Positions 9,264 through 17,794 of a DNA stretch of 64,000 bases are shown in pieces. Source of the DNA: Methanolobus profundi. Lineage in GTDB: Archaea; Halobacteriota; Methanosarcinia; Methanosarcinales; Methanosarcinaceae. The stretch lies in the NCBI RefSeq assembly GCF_900114835.1, contig NZ_FOUJ01000001.1, forward strand, positions 558,001 to 622,000, given 5' to 3'. How positions within the stretch are numbered: the stretch's first letter is position 1; each line of letters begins with the position of its first letter. The notes under the pieces were generated by a model that made no database searches, was not told where the DNA came from, and saw only the letters and a program-made list of their open reading frames with translations. The position numbers and the translations under genes were made by a program.

Positions 9264-10088
9264 TCAGATATCCTTTACAACCCTGAAGCCAAGTACATTG
9301 GAAGTACTGTTCGCATCAAGACTACCGCGGAAATGACTTTTACATATATTGGGTCCGTCCATCCAGCTTCCGCCACGTCCGACCCGGTTGCTCAGGTCTC
9401 CTTCTTCCCATGCACTTCCATCGGCAGGTGCACCCTCGTAGTTATTTTCCCACGTGTCCTGTACCCATTCCCAGACATTTCCATGCATATCATAAAGACC
9501 CCATGAATTCGGTTCTTTCTGGCCTACCGGATTGGTTGTACTATTTGAGTTGAGGGCACACCATCCATAACTATCGGACCATCCATAGGTATCAAGATCT
9601 GTAGCTTCATCTGTAAATGAGAGATCAGTTGATGTTCCTGCTCTGCACGCATATTCCCACTCAGCTTCTGTCGGCAGGCGATATTTGTCTGTGTTCTCGA
9701 TCTCGTTCAGCCTTTCAATGAATTCCTGTGCATCGTACCATGAGACCTGTTCCACAGGGAGTTCATCACCTTTGAAGTAAGATGGATCATCGTTCATGAT
9801 GGCTGCCCATTGTGACTGGGTAACCTCGTATTCTGCCATGTAGAACGCATTATCAATGGTCACTTTATGCATCGGATCGTCAAAGGCAACTATAGGAGTG
9901 GAGTTTGTTCCCATATAGAACTCGCCAGCAGGGATAAGAGTGAACTCCATACCAATGGAATTGTTGAACTGTTCGGGTATATCTACACTGATGTTGTTGG
10001 CAGTGCAGCCGGAAAAAAGAATGATGGTAATTAAGAACAATGTAACAGGTATTATTCTTGCTATATGTTTTTTGAAAGGAATATCCAA
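9264..10088 (-). CDS. FGE-sulfatase (SUMF1) domain lipoprotein
   Basis: About 274 aa. The N-terminus has a charged start, a hydrophobic helix and a lipobox FSGC (Cys near 28), so the mature protein should be a lipid-anchored exoprotein. The rest is a formylglycine-generating-enzyme fold: MEFTLIPAGEFYMGT, ...VEQVSWYDAQEFIERLN, RLPTEAEWEYACRAG, ...YDMHGNVWEWVQD and GRGGSW...GFRVV, in the standard order. The Cys pair of aerobic FGE is not evident, so it may be a binding or non-sulfatase member. I chose TTG 10088 because AGGTG lies 6 nt upstream; GTG 10097 overlaps that site. Separate promoter from the next lipoprotein. Confidence 0.85.
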   Translation of the reverse strand: MDIPFKKHIARIIPVTLFLITIILFSGCTANNISVDIPEQFNNSIGMEFTLIPAGEFYMGTNSTPIVAFDDPMHKVTIDNAFYMAEYEVTQSQWAAIMNDDPSYFKGDELPVEQVSWYDAQEFIERLNEIENTDKYRLPTEAEWEYACRAGTSTDLSFTDEATDLDTYGWSDSYGWCALNSNSTTNPVGQKEPNSWGLYDMHGNVWEWVQDTWENNYEGAPADGSAWEEGDLSNRVGRGGSWMDGPNICKSHFRGSLDANSTSNVLGFRVVKDI

Positions 10089-10192
10089 ATAGAACACCTA
10101 TTATCCGATTCGGAATATCGTACAAGTAGTTGTTCTACTGGATCTGTATAGTTCTCCCGTGGAGAATATCTGGCTATATATTACTTTATAGG

Positions 10193-10918
10193 TCACTCGA
10201 TCATGCTTATAAGTTCAAGCATCTCATCCATTTCGCTTTCTCCGTCGATCGAGAACAGTGTACCGTTCACAATACCGGATTCTATTCTGTGTTCTCCATC
10301 AGGTACAAATCCCATTACAAAAGTGTTCGTGTTCTCGCCTTCAAAGGCAGTGACGAACCCCATCATCTTCAGGTCTGTATCTGTGGAATTTCCTGATCCT
10401 GTGTATATTTTAACAACTGCTTCTGTTCCATCATTTAATATGATGGTCCTTGTCGTTGTTTCCTGAATGCTATCAATATCATTACCTTCTTTAAGATCAG
10501 TGAGCATTTTTTCCCTTATGTCTGATACGAGATCAGTAGGCAGTGTTGCACCAGATGGGAGTGACAGGCGGTATGTGATGATGTGTGCAGTCATGCTGTC
10601 TGGCAGATCAATTGAGACAGGTATATTGTTGTCTTCTGTGAACTGTAGTGTCTGTTCATTGATATCGTTCATGAGCCTGTCGTTGTAGTATTCCACAGTA
10701 GCGGAGCTTATGGTCAGGGTCTTTGATCCGGTGATCTGTTGTTCAAAGGTTTTTTCCTCAACAGATACCTGCGACCATCCGTATGCAGACAATGCATTCT
10801 CATCTATGGTTGCAGGAGTGGCTTCAGGGGTTTCAAGACACCCGGAGCTCATTGTAATTAATGGGATCATGAATAACAATGATATCAGTAATGTAATTCT
10901 TTTTAAGTTCAGGACCAA
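10193..10918 (-). CDS. Lipoprotein of unknown function (possibly DUF6517-like)
   Basis: About 241 aa. A hydrophobic leader ends in the lipobox MSSGC, followed by a Pro/Thr-rich linker and a single globular domain (AYGWSQVSVEEKTFEQQ onwards) of alternating beta strands and helices. The layout resembles haloarchaeal DUF6517 lipoproteins, but this is from pattern alone. The likely start is TTG 10918, which has AGGTGA 6 nt upstream; a GTG at 10927 lies inside that site. It sits between the FGE-like lipoprotein (same strand) and the divergent CDF transporter. Confidence 0.75.
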   Translation of the reverse strand: MVLNLKRITLLISLLFMIPLITMSSGCLETPEATPATIDENALSAYGWSQVSVEEKTFEQQITGSKTLTISSATVEYYNDRLMNDINEQTLQFTEDNNIPVSIDLPDSMTAHIITYRLSLPSGATLPTDLVSDIREKMLTDLKEGNDIDSIQETTTRTIILNDGTEAVVKIYTGSGNSTDTDLKMMGFVTAFEGENTNTFVMGFVPDGEHRIESGIVNGTLFSIDGESEMDEMLELISMIE

Positions 10919-11050
10919 TGGTATCACCTGGATATACTATGAATTTATTTATATATTAAACCACTTGATGTTACCAATTGTTGGCTCTCCTTCTTTTTTT
11001 AGATATAAAAATCATATACTTTATATTGTTGCTGTTCATAATCCCTATTG

Positions 11051-11932
11051 ATGTATGACATGGATCTGCGTTTCAGGAAAATACGAAAAGTAATGATATA
11101 TGTGCTTTTCCTGAACCTGGCTGTATCATTCGCAAAAATAGCATATGGATATTATACAAGCGTTCTCAGTATGCAGTCAGACGGTTTCCATTCTCTTTTC
11201 GATGGTGTTTCCAACATCATAGGTCTTATCGGGATCCAGATAGCAGCCAAACCACCTGACAAGGAGCATCCTTACGGTCATCGTAAGTTCGAGACGCTGG
11301 CATCCGTAATGATCGCGGTGATACTTGCAGTGGTAGCATTCGAGATAGTCCATTCAGCATTCGAACGCTTTGGTAATGGCAATCATCCTGAGGTTACTGC
11401 GATAAGTTTTATGGTTATGCTTGGTACCATGGCTGTGAACTATGCTGTAACGACGTATGAACGTAAGGCAGGTAAGGAACTAAACAGTGAGGTCCTGCTT
11501 GCAGATTCAGCTCATACGAAGAGCGATATATATGTGTCTCTTTCTGTGATCATCGGTCTTATAGCAATATATCTCGGATACCCAATTATCGATCCGGTTG
11601 TTTCTGTTCTCATCGCAATTGTCATATTACATGCAGGTGCAGAGATCATATTACATAGTGTCTCCATCCTTGCTGATGAATCACAGATCGATACTGAAAA
11701 GATATCGCAGGTTGTCTGTAATATAGAAGGTGTCATCGATTGCCATAAGATACGTACAAGGGGTCCACCGGGAAATGTCTATGTGGACCTTCATGTAGAA
11801 GTTGACCCTGAGATGACCACTTATAAGTCTCATACAATATCTCACATTGTCCAGTATCGTATCAAGGAGAACTTCGAGGGAATAGAAGAGGTCCTTGTGC
11901 ATATAGAGCCAGCCCACACACGGTCGATATAA
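11051..11932 (+). CDS. Cation diffusion facilitator family metal transporter
   Basis: 293 aa, with six membrane segments in residues 1-205 and a cytoplasmic ferredoxin-like domain after that (about 206-290). The metal site in TM2 is visible as DGFHSLFDG and in TM5 as DSAHTKSD, giving the His/Asp pairs typical of Zn2+/Fe2+/Mn2+ exporters driven by H+ antiport. HPYGHRKFE after TM2 is a family hallmark. A TATA-like CTTTATATT about 28 nt before ATG 11051 suggests a leaderless start there. The specific metal cannot be read from the sequence. aroC follows after 25 bp and may be co-transcribed. Confidence 0.9.
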   Translation: MYDMDLRFRKIRKVMIYVLFLNLAVSFAKIAYGYYTSVLSMQSDGFHSLFDGVSNIIGLIGIQIAAKPPDKEHPYGHRKFETLASVMIAVILAVVAFEIVHSAFERFGNGNHPEVTAISFMVMLGTMAVNYAVTTYERKAGKELNSEVLLADSAHTKSDIYVSLSVIIGLIAIYLGYPIIDPVVSVLIAIVILHAGAEIILHSVSILADESQIDTEKISQVVCNIEGVIDCHKIRTRGPPGNVYVDLHVEVDPEMTTYKSHTISHIVQYRIKENFEGIEEVLVHIEPAHTRSI

Positions 11933-11957
11933 ATATTATCAGGAACTCTATACGATT

Positions 11958-13055
11958 ATGCCAGGAAATTCATTCGGACATTCTTTCAGGATCACCACCT
12001 GGGGCGAATCTCATGGGAAAGCTCTGGGAGTCGTAGTCGACGGTGTACCGGCAGGACTCACACTTTCAGAAGCAGATGTTCAAAAGGACCTTGACCGTCG
12101 TCGTCCGGGGCAGAGCGAGGTATCAACACCACGTTCAGAATCTGATTCAGTGGAGATACTCTCCGGTGTACTCGATGGTGTAACAACAGGAATGCCAGTT
12201 TCCATGCTCGTATGGAACAAGAATGCAAAGTCCAGTGCTTATGATTACATAAAGGATATCCCAAGACCGGGACATGCTGACCAGTCCTATTCTGAAAGAT
12301 ATGGCATCCGTGACCACAGGGGCGGTGGAAGGTCCTCAGGCAGGGAAACCATCGGCAGGGTTGCCGGAGGTGCAGTTGCCAGAAAGCTCCTCTCAATGGC
12401 AGGTATCGAAGTATTTGCCCATGTCATTGAGCTTGGTGGTGTGAAGGCCAGATCCCTTTCCTTTGATGAGATCCGTTCCAATGTGGACAGTAATGTTGTC
12501 CGGTGTGCTGATCCTGGTGCAGCTGAAAAGATGCTCGAACAGGTCAATGCTGCCCGTCTTGAAGGTGACAGCATTGGTGGTGTTGTCGAGATAATAGCAA
12601 CAGGTGTGCCTGCAGGTCTTGGTGAACCTGTTTTCGGTAAACTGGATGCTGATATCGCCGGCGCGATGATGGGTATCGGCGCTGTGAAAGGTGTTGAGAT
12701 CGGTGCAGGTTTCGAATGTTCCGGAATGAAAGGCAGCCAGATGAACGATCCCTATGTACTTGATGACGGACAGGTTACCCCTGCAACGAATCATGCAGGT
12801 GGTATCACAGGTGGCATATCCACAGGAATGCCGGTCATCTGCAGGATAGCGGTGAAACCAACACCTTCTATCTCAAAGACACAGCAAAGTGTCGATACAG
12901 CCTCAATGAAAGAGATCGATGTCGAGATACATGGAAGACATGACCCCACGATCCCTCCAAGAATGGTTCCTGTAGCAGAGTCCATGATGGCTCTTGTTCT
13001 TGTAGATCATATGATCGGAAGCGGACTTATAGGTCCTGCTTCATTGTTGAAATGA
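11958..13055 (+). CDS. aroC: Chorismate synthase
   Basis: 365 aa, standard length. It converts 5-enolpyruvylshikimate-3-phosphate to chorismate using reduced FMN, the last step of the shikimate pathway. Signature segments are GESHGKALG (about 14-22), RRRPGQS (about 47-53) and [14 protein letters not shown] (about 118-131), with the C-terminal [17 protein letters not shown]/substrate region. No other shikimate gene is adjacent. It ends at a strong hairpin terminator that overlaps its stop codon. Confidence 0.97.
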   Translation: MPGNSFGHSFRITTWGESHGKALGVVVDGVPAGLTLSEADVQKDLDRRRPGQSEVSTPRSESDSVEILSGVLDGVTTGMPVSMLVWNKNAKSSAYDYIKDIPRPGHADQSYSERYGIRDHRGGGRSSGRETIGRVAGGAVARKLLSMAGIEVFAHVIELGGVKARSLSFDEIRSNVDSNVVRCADPGAAEKMLEQVNAARLEGDSIGGVVEIIATGVPAGLGEPVFGKLDADIAGAMMGIGAVKGVEIGAGFECSGMKGSQMNDPYVLDDGQVTPATNHAGGITGGISTGMPVICRIAVKPTPSISKTQQSVDTASMKEIDVEIHGRHDPTIPPRMVPVAESMMALVLVDHMIGSGLIGPASLLK

Positions 13056-13090
13056 GTGCTTGTTGAGCACTCTTCTTTAAGCTTTTTTGT
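13054..13090 (+). terminator. Hairpin terminator after aroC
   Basis: GAGTGCT (13054-13060), loop TGTTG, AGCACTC (13066-13072), then TTCTTTAAGCTTTTTTG. The stem starts inside the aroC stop codon. Confidence 0.75.
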
Positions 13091-13142
13091 CTTTATTTTG
13101 ATGTACTAGCGGTGTTCATTTATTTTCATGATATTTAGCTGT

Positions 13143-13178
13143 CTATATAGTTCCCAATATACCTATGAAGGAATATAG
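13143..13178 (+). promoter_or_regulatory. Putative phosphate-regulon motif, site A
   Basis: CTATATAGTTCCCAATA followed by an inverted GGAATATAG, about 60-95 bp before the PhnD-like gene. The same core recurs upstream of phoU-1, the 17597 gene, pstS and the 28408 gene. The role as a binding site is inferred from this recurrence. Confidence 0.5.
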
Positions 13179-13238
13179 CGGAATTATATATTTATGTAGA
13201 TATTCTTTTATACCAAATGCCACTGTTATGGGAAATGG

Positions 13239-14162
13239 ATGAAAAACACTTTGCTGAGCCATAACAAATATCTGCTTCTCATTCCACTTGCTCTTTCCAT
13301 TATTCTTATAACAGCTTCAAGTGGGTGTTTTGAAGGAAAGGAGGCATTGAAAGTATCCCTTGGAAGGACAGAAGCTATAGGCGATCAGGTGGCAAATGAG
13401 ATAACGATACACATTGGTGTCTTTGCCATGGCGTCTCCTAAGACGACCATGGAATATTATCAGGGATTCCTTGACCATTTATCAGATGACATAGGACTCG
13501 AGGTCGAGCTGGTCCAGAGGGACAATCCGGCTGAGATAAATTACCTGCTGGAAACAGGGTATCTTGATGCAGTATTAGTGAGGGAAGATGACTATCTGGA
13601 AGGACATGATGATTTTGGTATGGAGGTCATTGCAGTACCTGTGATCCACGGTGATATCCATTATTCCTCTTATGTAGTAACAAGGTCTGATAATAATATC
13701 GGGTCTTTGGAAGATCTCCGCGGTAAGAGATTCGCATTCAATAGCTATCGTTTCAACCGGGGTGATATTGTACCTGAGTATATGCGGTCGGAAATTAACG
13801 GGTCACCTGATCAATTCTTCTCAAGCTATATTTACAGTAACAGTCAGGATAATTTCATTGATATGATAATGCAGGGAACACTTGACGGTGCAGAGATCGA
13901 CTGTATAATGTGGGCCTATTATGTTGAAAGATCTGCCGAACTCTCATCGAACATGAAGATCATCTACACTTCTCCATCACAGGTGTCTCCTGCATTTGCA
14001 GTTCATCCGGATATTGATCCCGGGTTGAAAAGTAAGATAAGGGAATCGTTGCTCAATATGCACAATACTGACGAAGGGAGGCTTGTCCTTGAGGACATGC
14101 ACTTCAACATGTTCGTTGAGATGGATCATGATACTTATTCTTCATATGGTGATGGGTTATGA
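13239..14162 (+). CDS. PhnD-like phosphate/phosphonate-type periplasmic binding lipoprotein
   Basis: 307 aa. Signal helix with lipobox ASSGC (Cys near 30), so lipid-anchored outside the cell. The mature part is a PhnD/PBP2-type fold: IGVFAMASPKTTMEYYQGF (about 61-79), a VQRDN segment, YVVTRSDNNIGSLEDLRGKR (about 145-164) with the typical hinge, and a C-terminal LLNMHNTDEGR. There are no ABC permease or ATPase genes beside it. Instead it overlaps the next gene, a membrane histidine kinase, by 4 bp (ATGA), which points to a sensor role for a phosphorus-containing ligand. Site A of the shared motif lies upstream. Confidence 0.85.
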   Translation: MKNTLLSHNKYLLLIPLALSIILITASSGCFEGKEALKVSLGRTEAIGDQVANEITIHIGVFAMASPKTTMEYYQGFLDHLSDDIGLEVELVQRDNPAEINYLLETGYLDAVLVREDDYLEGHDDFGMEVIAVPVIHGDIHYSSYVVTRSDNNIGSLEDLRGKRFAFNSYRFNRGDIVPEYMRSEINGSPDQFFSSYIYSNSQDNFIDMIMQGTLDGAEIDCIMWAYYVERSAELSSNMKIIYTSPSQVSPAFAVHPDIDPGLKSKIRESLLNMHNTDEGRLVLEDMHFNMFVEMDHDTYSSYGDGL

Positions 14163-15985
14163 AGAACGGATCATGTCATTTAGAAACGAAATTGAGGGGA
14201 CTCGTTTCAGATATTGATAATTTCAGTATCAGAACTAAAATGATACTTACGGTAGTAGGAATTATTCTCATTCTTGGTATCCTGATGGGATCCTATCTCA
14301 ATCTGGTTCAGACAAGCATGATGAGTGCGGAGCTTGACGAGAAGGGTATCTCCATTACACGTAATCTGGCTGAGAATAGTATTAATCCTATACTTACGGA
14401 CAATCAGGTCCGGCTTCAGTGGCTTATTGAAACTATCAGAGACAGCGAGTCAGAGGTAGTTTATGTTTTCATTGCAGATGAACAGGGAGATATATTGGTC
14501 CATACTTTCCAGGATGGTTTTCCAATTGATCTCTATAGCATAAATCCTGCTATAGGTGGCAGTAGTATTATGCTGCTTGATACGGAAGTTGGATATGTAC
14601 GGGATATCTCTTATCCTATACTTGAAGGAAAGGCAGGTGAGGTCCATGTTGGAATGTCTCAGGAACACATAAGGTCAAATGTGGACAAGTTCACCATTTC
14701 GTTAGGTCTGTTCGTTCTTATGCTCATGTTCATAGGTTCCAATGTAGCTTACTTTGCAGGTTCGGTGGTCTCCCGGCCCATACTGGAACTTAAGGAAGGG
14801 GTAGAGATATTCGGTGAAGGTGACCTTGATCATAAGGTCATGATAAATTCAAATAATGAAGTAGGTCAATTGGCAAATTCATTCAATGACATGGCAGATC
14901 ATATAGGTTACCTGATAAAAGAAAAGGAAAAAGTTGCCAAAGAGGTACTTGAGACACGCAATTATCTCACAAAGATCGTCTCAGGCAGCCTTGATGGAAT
15001 AGCTGTAATAGATGATGGTGGGGAGGTAGAGTTTGTTAATGATTCGTTCATTCGGATCGCAAGATCAGGAAAAGAGTGGATAATAGGCTCAAGTATCTAC
15101 TCTTTCTTCCAGGAGAAGGAGGATGAACTAAGGTCTTTCTTGACAAGTGCTGACCGAAATGCTACTTTTATGAAGGAACTGAATTTTACTGATATGGATG
15201 GAAGGTTGAAGGTCGTTATCCTGAGTATGGGTAGTGTAGAGTATAGGGGTGAGATAAAATACGTAGCTGTTGCCAAGGATATCACGGAAATAAAGAGGCT
15301 TGAGCAGACTAAGGCCAATATTATTGCAAATATATCCCATGAACTTCGTACTCCTTTGAACATAATGAAAGGTTATGTTGAGATATCTATGGAAGAGCAG
15401 GATAGTGAGAAAAGGTATAGTTACCTGAATAGGTCATTAAAAGCTCTTGATCGGCAAAATATCATGATACAGGATCTTCTTGAGATCGCACGTGGTGAAG
15501 ATGGGGTTCATGACATGGACCTTGTCATGACCAGTATAAATGGTATCGTTGAAATGGCATGTAAGGTTTTCAATGGGAAGTTAAGTACTTCTGATATCGA
15601 GGTCATGAAAAAGTTCAGTGAGGACAAACATGTAAAAGCAGATCCTGAGAAACTCACATATGCACTCACAAAGCTTATTGACAACGCATTGAAATTCACG
15701 GAGAAAGGTGGTCTTATTGAGATCGGTACCTCTCCGGTCGATGGTGGGACCAGAGTATACGTAAAGGATACTGGTATTGGGATATCAGAAAATGATATGG
15801 AACATATCTTTGACAGATTCTATCAGGTCGATAGTAGTTCTACAAGAAAGTTCGGTGGGAATGGTCTTGGTCTGACAATAGCATCCAGTATAATCGCTGG
15901 ACATAATAGCAGATTACTTGTAATATCAGAATATGGAAAAGGAAGTACATTCTATTTTGTAATTCCTGATCACAGTGATCATTGA
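14159..15985 (+). CDS. Membrane sensor histidine kinase (sensor-HAMP-PAS-HisKA-HATPase)
   Basis: 608 aa. TM1 (about 27-48), an extracytoplasmic sensor (about 50-178), TM2 (about 182-205), HAMP (206-258), a PAS domain (about 270-380), HisKA with HELRTPL (His near 394), then HATPase_c with N box DNALKF (about 507), G1 DTGIGI (about 537) and G2 GNGLGL (about 566). All catalytic motifs are intact. It is translationally coupled to the PhnD-like binding protein, so the pair probably senses a ligand bound outside. No response regulator gene lies nearby, so the phosphoryl acceptor is unknown. The phosphate genes around it suggest a phosphate-starvation sensor. Confidence 0.92.
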   Translation: MKNGSCHLETKLRGLVSDIDNFSIRTKMILTVVGIILILGILMGSYLNLVQTSMMSAELDEKGISITRNLAENSINPILTDNQVRLQWLIETIRDSESEVVYVFIADEQGDILVHTFQDGFPIDLYSINPAIGGSSIMLLDTEVGYVRDISYPILEGKAGEVHVGMSQEHIRSNVDKFTISLGLFVLMLMFIGSNVAYFAGSVVSRPILELKEGVEIFGEGDLDHKVMINSNNEVGQLANSFNDMADHIGYLIKEKEKVAKEVLETRNYLTKIVSGSLDGIAVIDDGGEVEFVNDSFIRIARSGKEWIIGSSIYSFFQEKEDELRSFLTSADRNATFMKELNFTDMDGRLKVVILSMGSVEYRGEIKYVAVAKDITEIKRLEQTKANIIANISHELRTPLNIMKGYVEISMEEQDSEKRYSYLNRSLKALDRQNIMIQDLLEIARGEDGVHDMDLVMTSINGIVEMACKVFNGKLSTSDIEVMKKFSEDKHVKADPEKLTYALTKLIDNALKFTEKGGLIEIGTSPVDGGTRVYVKDTGIGISENDMEHIFDRFYQVDSSSTRKFGGNGLGLTIASSIIAGHNSRLLVISEYGKGSTFYFVIPDHSDH

Positions 15986-16029
15986 TATTTCTTGATCAAT
16001 ACCCACTGTTCTGGAAGACTATATTCTAA

Positions 16030-16065
16030 CTATATAGTTCTCATAGTCCCTATAATCTATACAGG
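16030..16065 (+). promoter_or_regulatory. Putative phosphate-regulon motif, site B
   Basis: CTATATAGTTCTCATAG then TCCCTATAATCTATAC, 62-97 bp before phoU-1. It shares CTATATAGTTC with site A. The motif is followed by a TATA-like stretch (CTTTATAG, about 16070-16077). Confidence 0.5.
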
Positions 16066-16126
16066 TAAACTTTATAGCCAAAATTTGATCCATTAGACCT
16101 AACTTCCTTTTGGATAGTGAGAATAG

Positions 16127-17089
16127 ATGGATACAAGAAAAGTACAGATAACAGGTAAATCCACTTATGTTCTGACCCTTCCCAAAAAATGGGCAGTTAG
16201 TTCAAAACTGGCAGCCGGTTCACATATATCTATATTCTACCAGGATGATGGGTCCTTACTTCTAAAACCACCTGGCACTACTTCTTCAAAGAAGACAAAG
16301 AAACTAAAGTTCAAAAAAGAACTGGACCATCTTAAGAGAGATATTGTAGGTCTTTACATCGTTGGTGACTATCAGTCAATAGAGGTCGTTAGTGATAGTA
16401 TATCTTCAGAGGAACATAGTGTGATCAAGGACCTTTGCCACCGTCTTGTGGGATTCGAGATAGTTGAGAGCAATGATAGGAAGATAGTTATCAAGAACTT
16501 TCTGGATACTGAGGATTTCACAATAGAGAAAGGTCTAAAACGCATGTCATCTCTCATCTATTTAATGTTGGATGAGCTTGCATCTGCTTTTGAGGAAGAT
16601 GATCGGGATATGTGTCAACATATCATTACTCGTGATGATGATCTTGACAGAATGTTCCTTCTCGTGTCAAAACAGCATGTTGACCGACTTAATCTGAAAA
16701 AACGATCAAAGAATGACAGACTTTCTCTCGTGGAGTCTTTCTATTATCGACTTGCAGCCAGTGATGTAGAACGAATTGGTGACCACATATCCAAGATATC
16801 ACTACATTTTTCTTACCTCTCTTTACCCATGGATGCACGTTCTGTGCTTGTTGATCTCTGCAGGGATTGCCAGAAACTCTTTATGGATAGCAGTGAAGCT
16901 CTAAGAGGGTCTGACCGTGAACTTGCCAATGATGTACTTGGAAGAGGGGATGTTTTCAATGAGAAGCTTATCAATGCAAGTCAGGTTCCTGTAGGAGATT
17001 CCATTGAATTGATAATTGACAGTTTCAGCAGGATAAGGGATTATGCGTCAAATATTGCAGAGTCTGCGATCGATCTATCACAACTATAG
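16127..17089 (+). CDS. phoU: Phosphate-uptake regulator, AbrB-like domain + PhoU domain (PhoU-1)
   Basis: 320 aa. The N-terminus (MDTRKVQITGKSTYVLTLPK, about 1-45) is a SpoVT/AbrB-like swapped-hairpin DNA-binding domain, and the remainder is a two-repeat PhoU helical bundle (about 100-315) with the metal-site pattern ...DDDLDRMFLL and ...ERIGDHISKIS. Archaeal fusions of this type are thought to regulate phosphate uptake directly as DNA-binding proteins, unlike bacterial PhoU. A second paralogue lies at 29602. The following membrane-protein gene starts 47 bp inside this one, so they are probably co-translated. Site B of the shared motif is upstream. Confidence 0.92.
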   Translation: MDTRKVQITGKSTYVLTLPKKWAVSSKLAAGSHISIFYQDDGSLLLKPPGTTSSKKTKKLKFKKELDHLKRDIVGLYIVGDYQSIEVVSDSISSEEHSVIKDLCHRLVGFEIVESNDRKIVIKNFLDTEDFTIEKGLKRMSSLIYLMLDELASAFEEDDRDMCQHIITRDDDLDRMFLLVSKQHVDRLNLKKRSKNDRLSLVESFYYRLAASDVERIGDHISKISLHFSYLSLPMDARSVLVDLCRDCQKLFMDSSEALRGSDRELANDVLGRGDVFNEKLINASQVPVGDSIELIIDSFSRIRDYASNIAESAIDLSQL

Positions 17090-17480
17090 GTTGATCCCTC
17101 TTTTTCTCTGTAGTGCCGTTGTGATCGATTATTCACTGACCTTCTATTTTGCCGGAAGTATTGAGAACATACTGGCACATGAGTTCAGTCCTACTCTTGT
17201 GTTTGCAGTTAAGAACGGTATTGTCCTTCCGTATCTTGCTTTAACTGTTGTTTTCTATTACATTATGGGTTATACTATACTCAGGTTCCTTGAGAACGAG
17301 GAGATATACCCGATCGGTGTTTTTATTATCCTGCTCATGAGCATCACTCATGTGCTGGGGGGTATGTCATGGTTCGTTCTGAAGGAAACGTATTCCAATA
17401 TGATATTCATGTTATCCATGACCTCGATAATAATCGCGATATCCGTGTTCGGATACGAGGTCCTGAAAAGGGAACGATAA
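17043..17480 (+). CDS. Four-helix membrane protein, DUF5658-like
   Basis: 145 aa, four hydrophobic helices (about 17-38, 55-80, 92-113, 122-140). The first helix has IDYSLTFYFA and the next region HEFSPTLVFAVKNG, the aspartate-plus-Thr helix then polar loop pattern of DUF5658. ATG 17043 overlaps phoU-1 by 47 bp in another frame; a later TTG near 17091 would give a shorter N-terminus. The function is unknown. A similar protein sits beside the second PhoU gene (30625-31020), which suggests a functional link. Confidence 0.75.
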   Translation: MRQILQSLRSIYHNYRLIPLFLCSAVVIDYSLTFYFAGSIENILAHEFSPTLVFAVKNGIVLPYLALTVVFYYIMGYTILRFLENEEIYPIGVFIILLMSITHVLGGMSWFVLKETYSNMIFMLSMTSIIIAISVFGYEVLKRER

Positions 17481-17514
17481 TATAATGGATGACAAAAGAC
17501 TGCTTTTACCTACT

Positions 17515-17555
17515 CTATTTAGTTCCCAATAGTCTACATGTGCGTACATAGTTCC
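17515..17555 (+). promoter_or_regulatory. Putative phosphate-regulon motif, site C (two half-sites)
   Basis: CTATTTAGTTCCCAATAGTC at 17515-17534 and a second TACATAGTTCC at 17545-17555, giving two TAGTTCC cores 29 bp apart. It lies 42-82 bp before the 59-aa gene at 17597. Confidence 0.5.
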
Positions 17556-17596
17556 TTTGTGCAAGGGATATATGATTACCTGAGATTCTTACAGTC

Positions 17597-17776
17597 ATGA
17601 AGAGAATGGTCAGTTTGCTGGCAGCAGTGGTACTTTCCCTCTATACCTTCTATTCTACGTGCTGGTATACCCCATCGTCATTTTTCAACATGGCGATACC
17701 TTTTGTTTTTGTCACGATGGCAGGATATGCATTGCTAGCCTATGTTCTATCTAAGAAAGTGTCAAAAAGATCATAA
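17597..17776 (+). CDS. Small two-helix membrane protein under the shared phosphate motif
   Basis: 59 aa, MKRMVSLLAAVV to KKVSKRS. Two hydrophobic helices (about 5-18 and 30-52) and a Lys/Arg-rich C-terminal tail. The ATG lies 42 bp after motif site C and the stop is 18 bp before the likely GTG start of the next exported protein, so the two form a probable operon. No ribosome site is obvious, and a leaderless or short-leader transcript is possible. I do not recognise a family. Confidence 0.6.
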   Translation: MKRMVSLLAAVVLSLYTFYSTCWYTPSSFFNMAIPFVFVTMAGYALLAYVLSKKVSKRS

Positions 17777-17794
17777 TAGTGTGGAGTGGGTCCT

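Noticed and set aside
10150-10175. GTATAGTTCTCCC near 10160 as another phosphate-motif copy
   Set aside because: Only part of the core matches and the flanking genes (two lipoproteins) give no supporting context.
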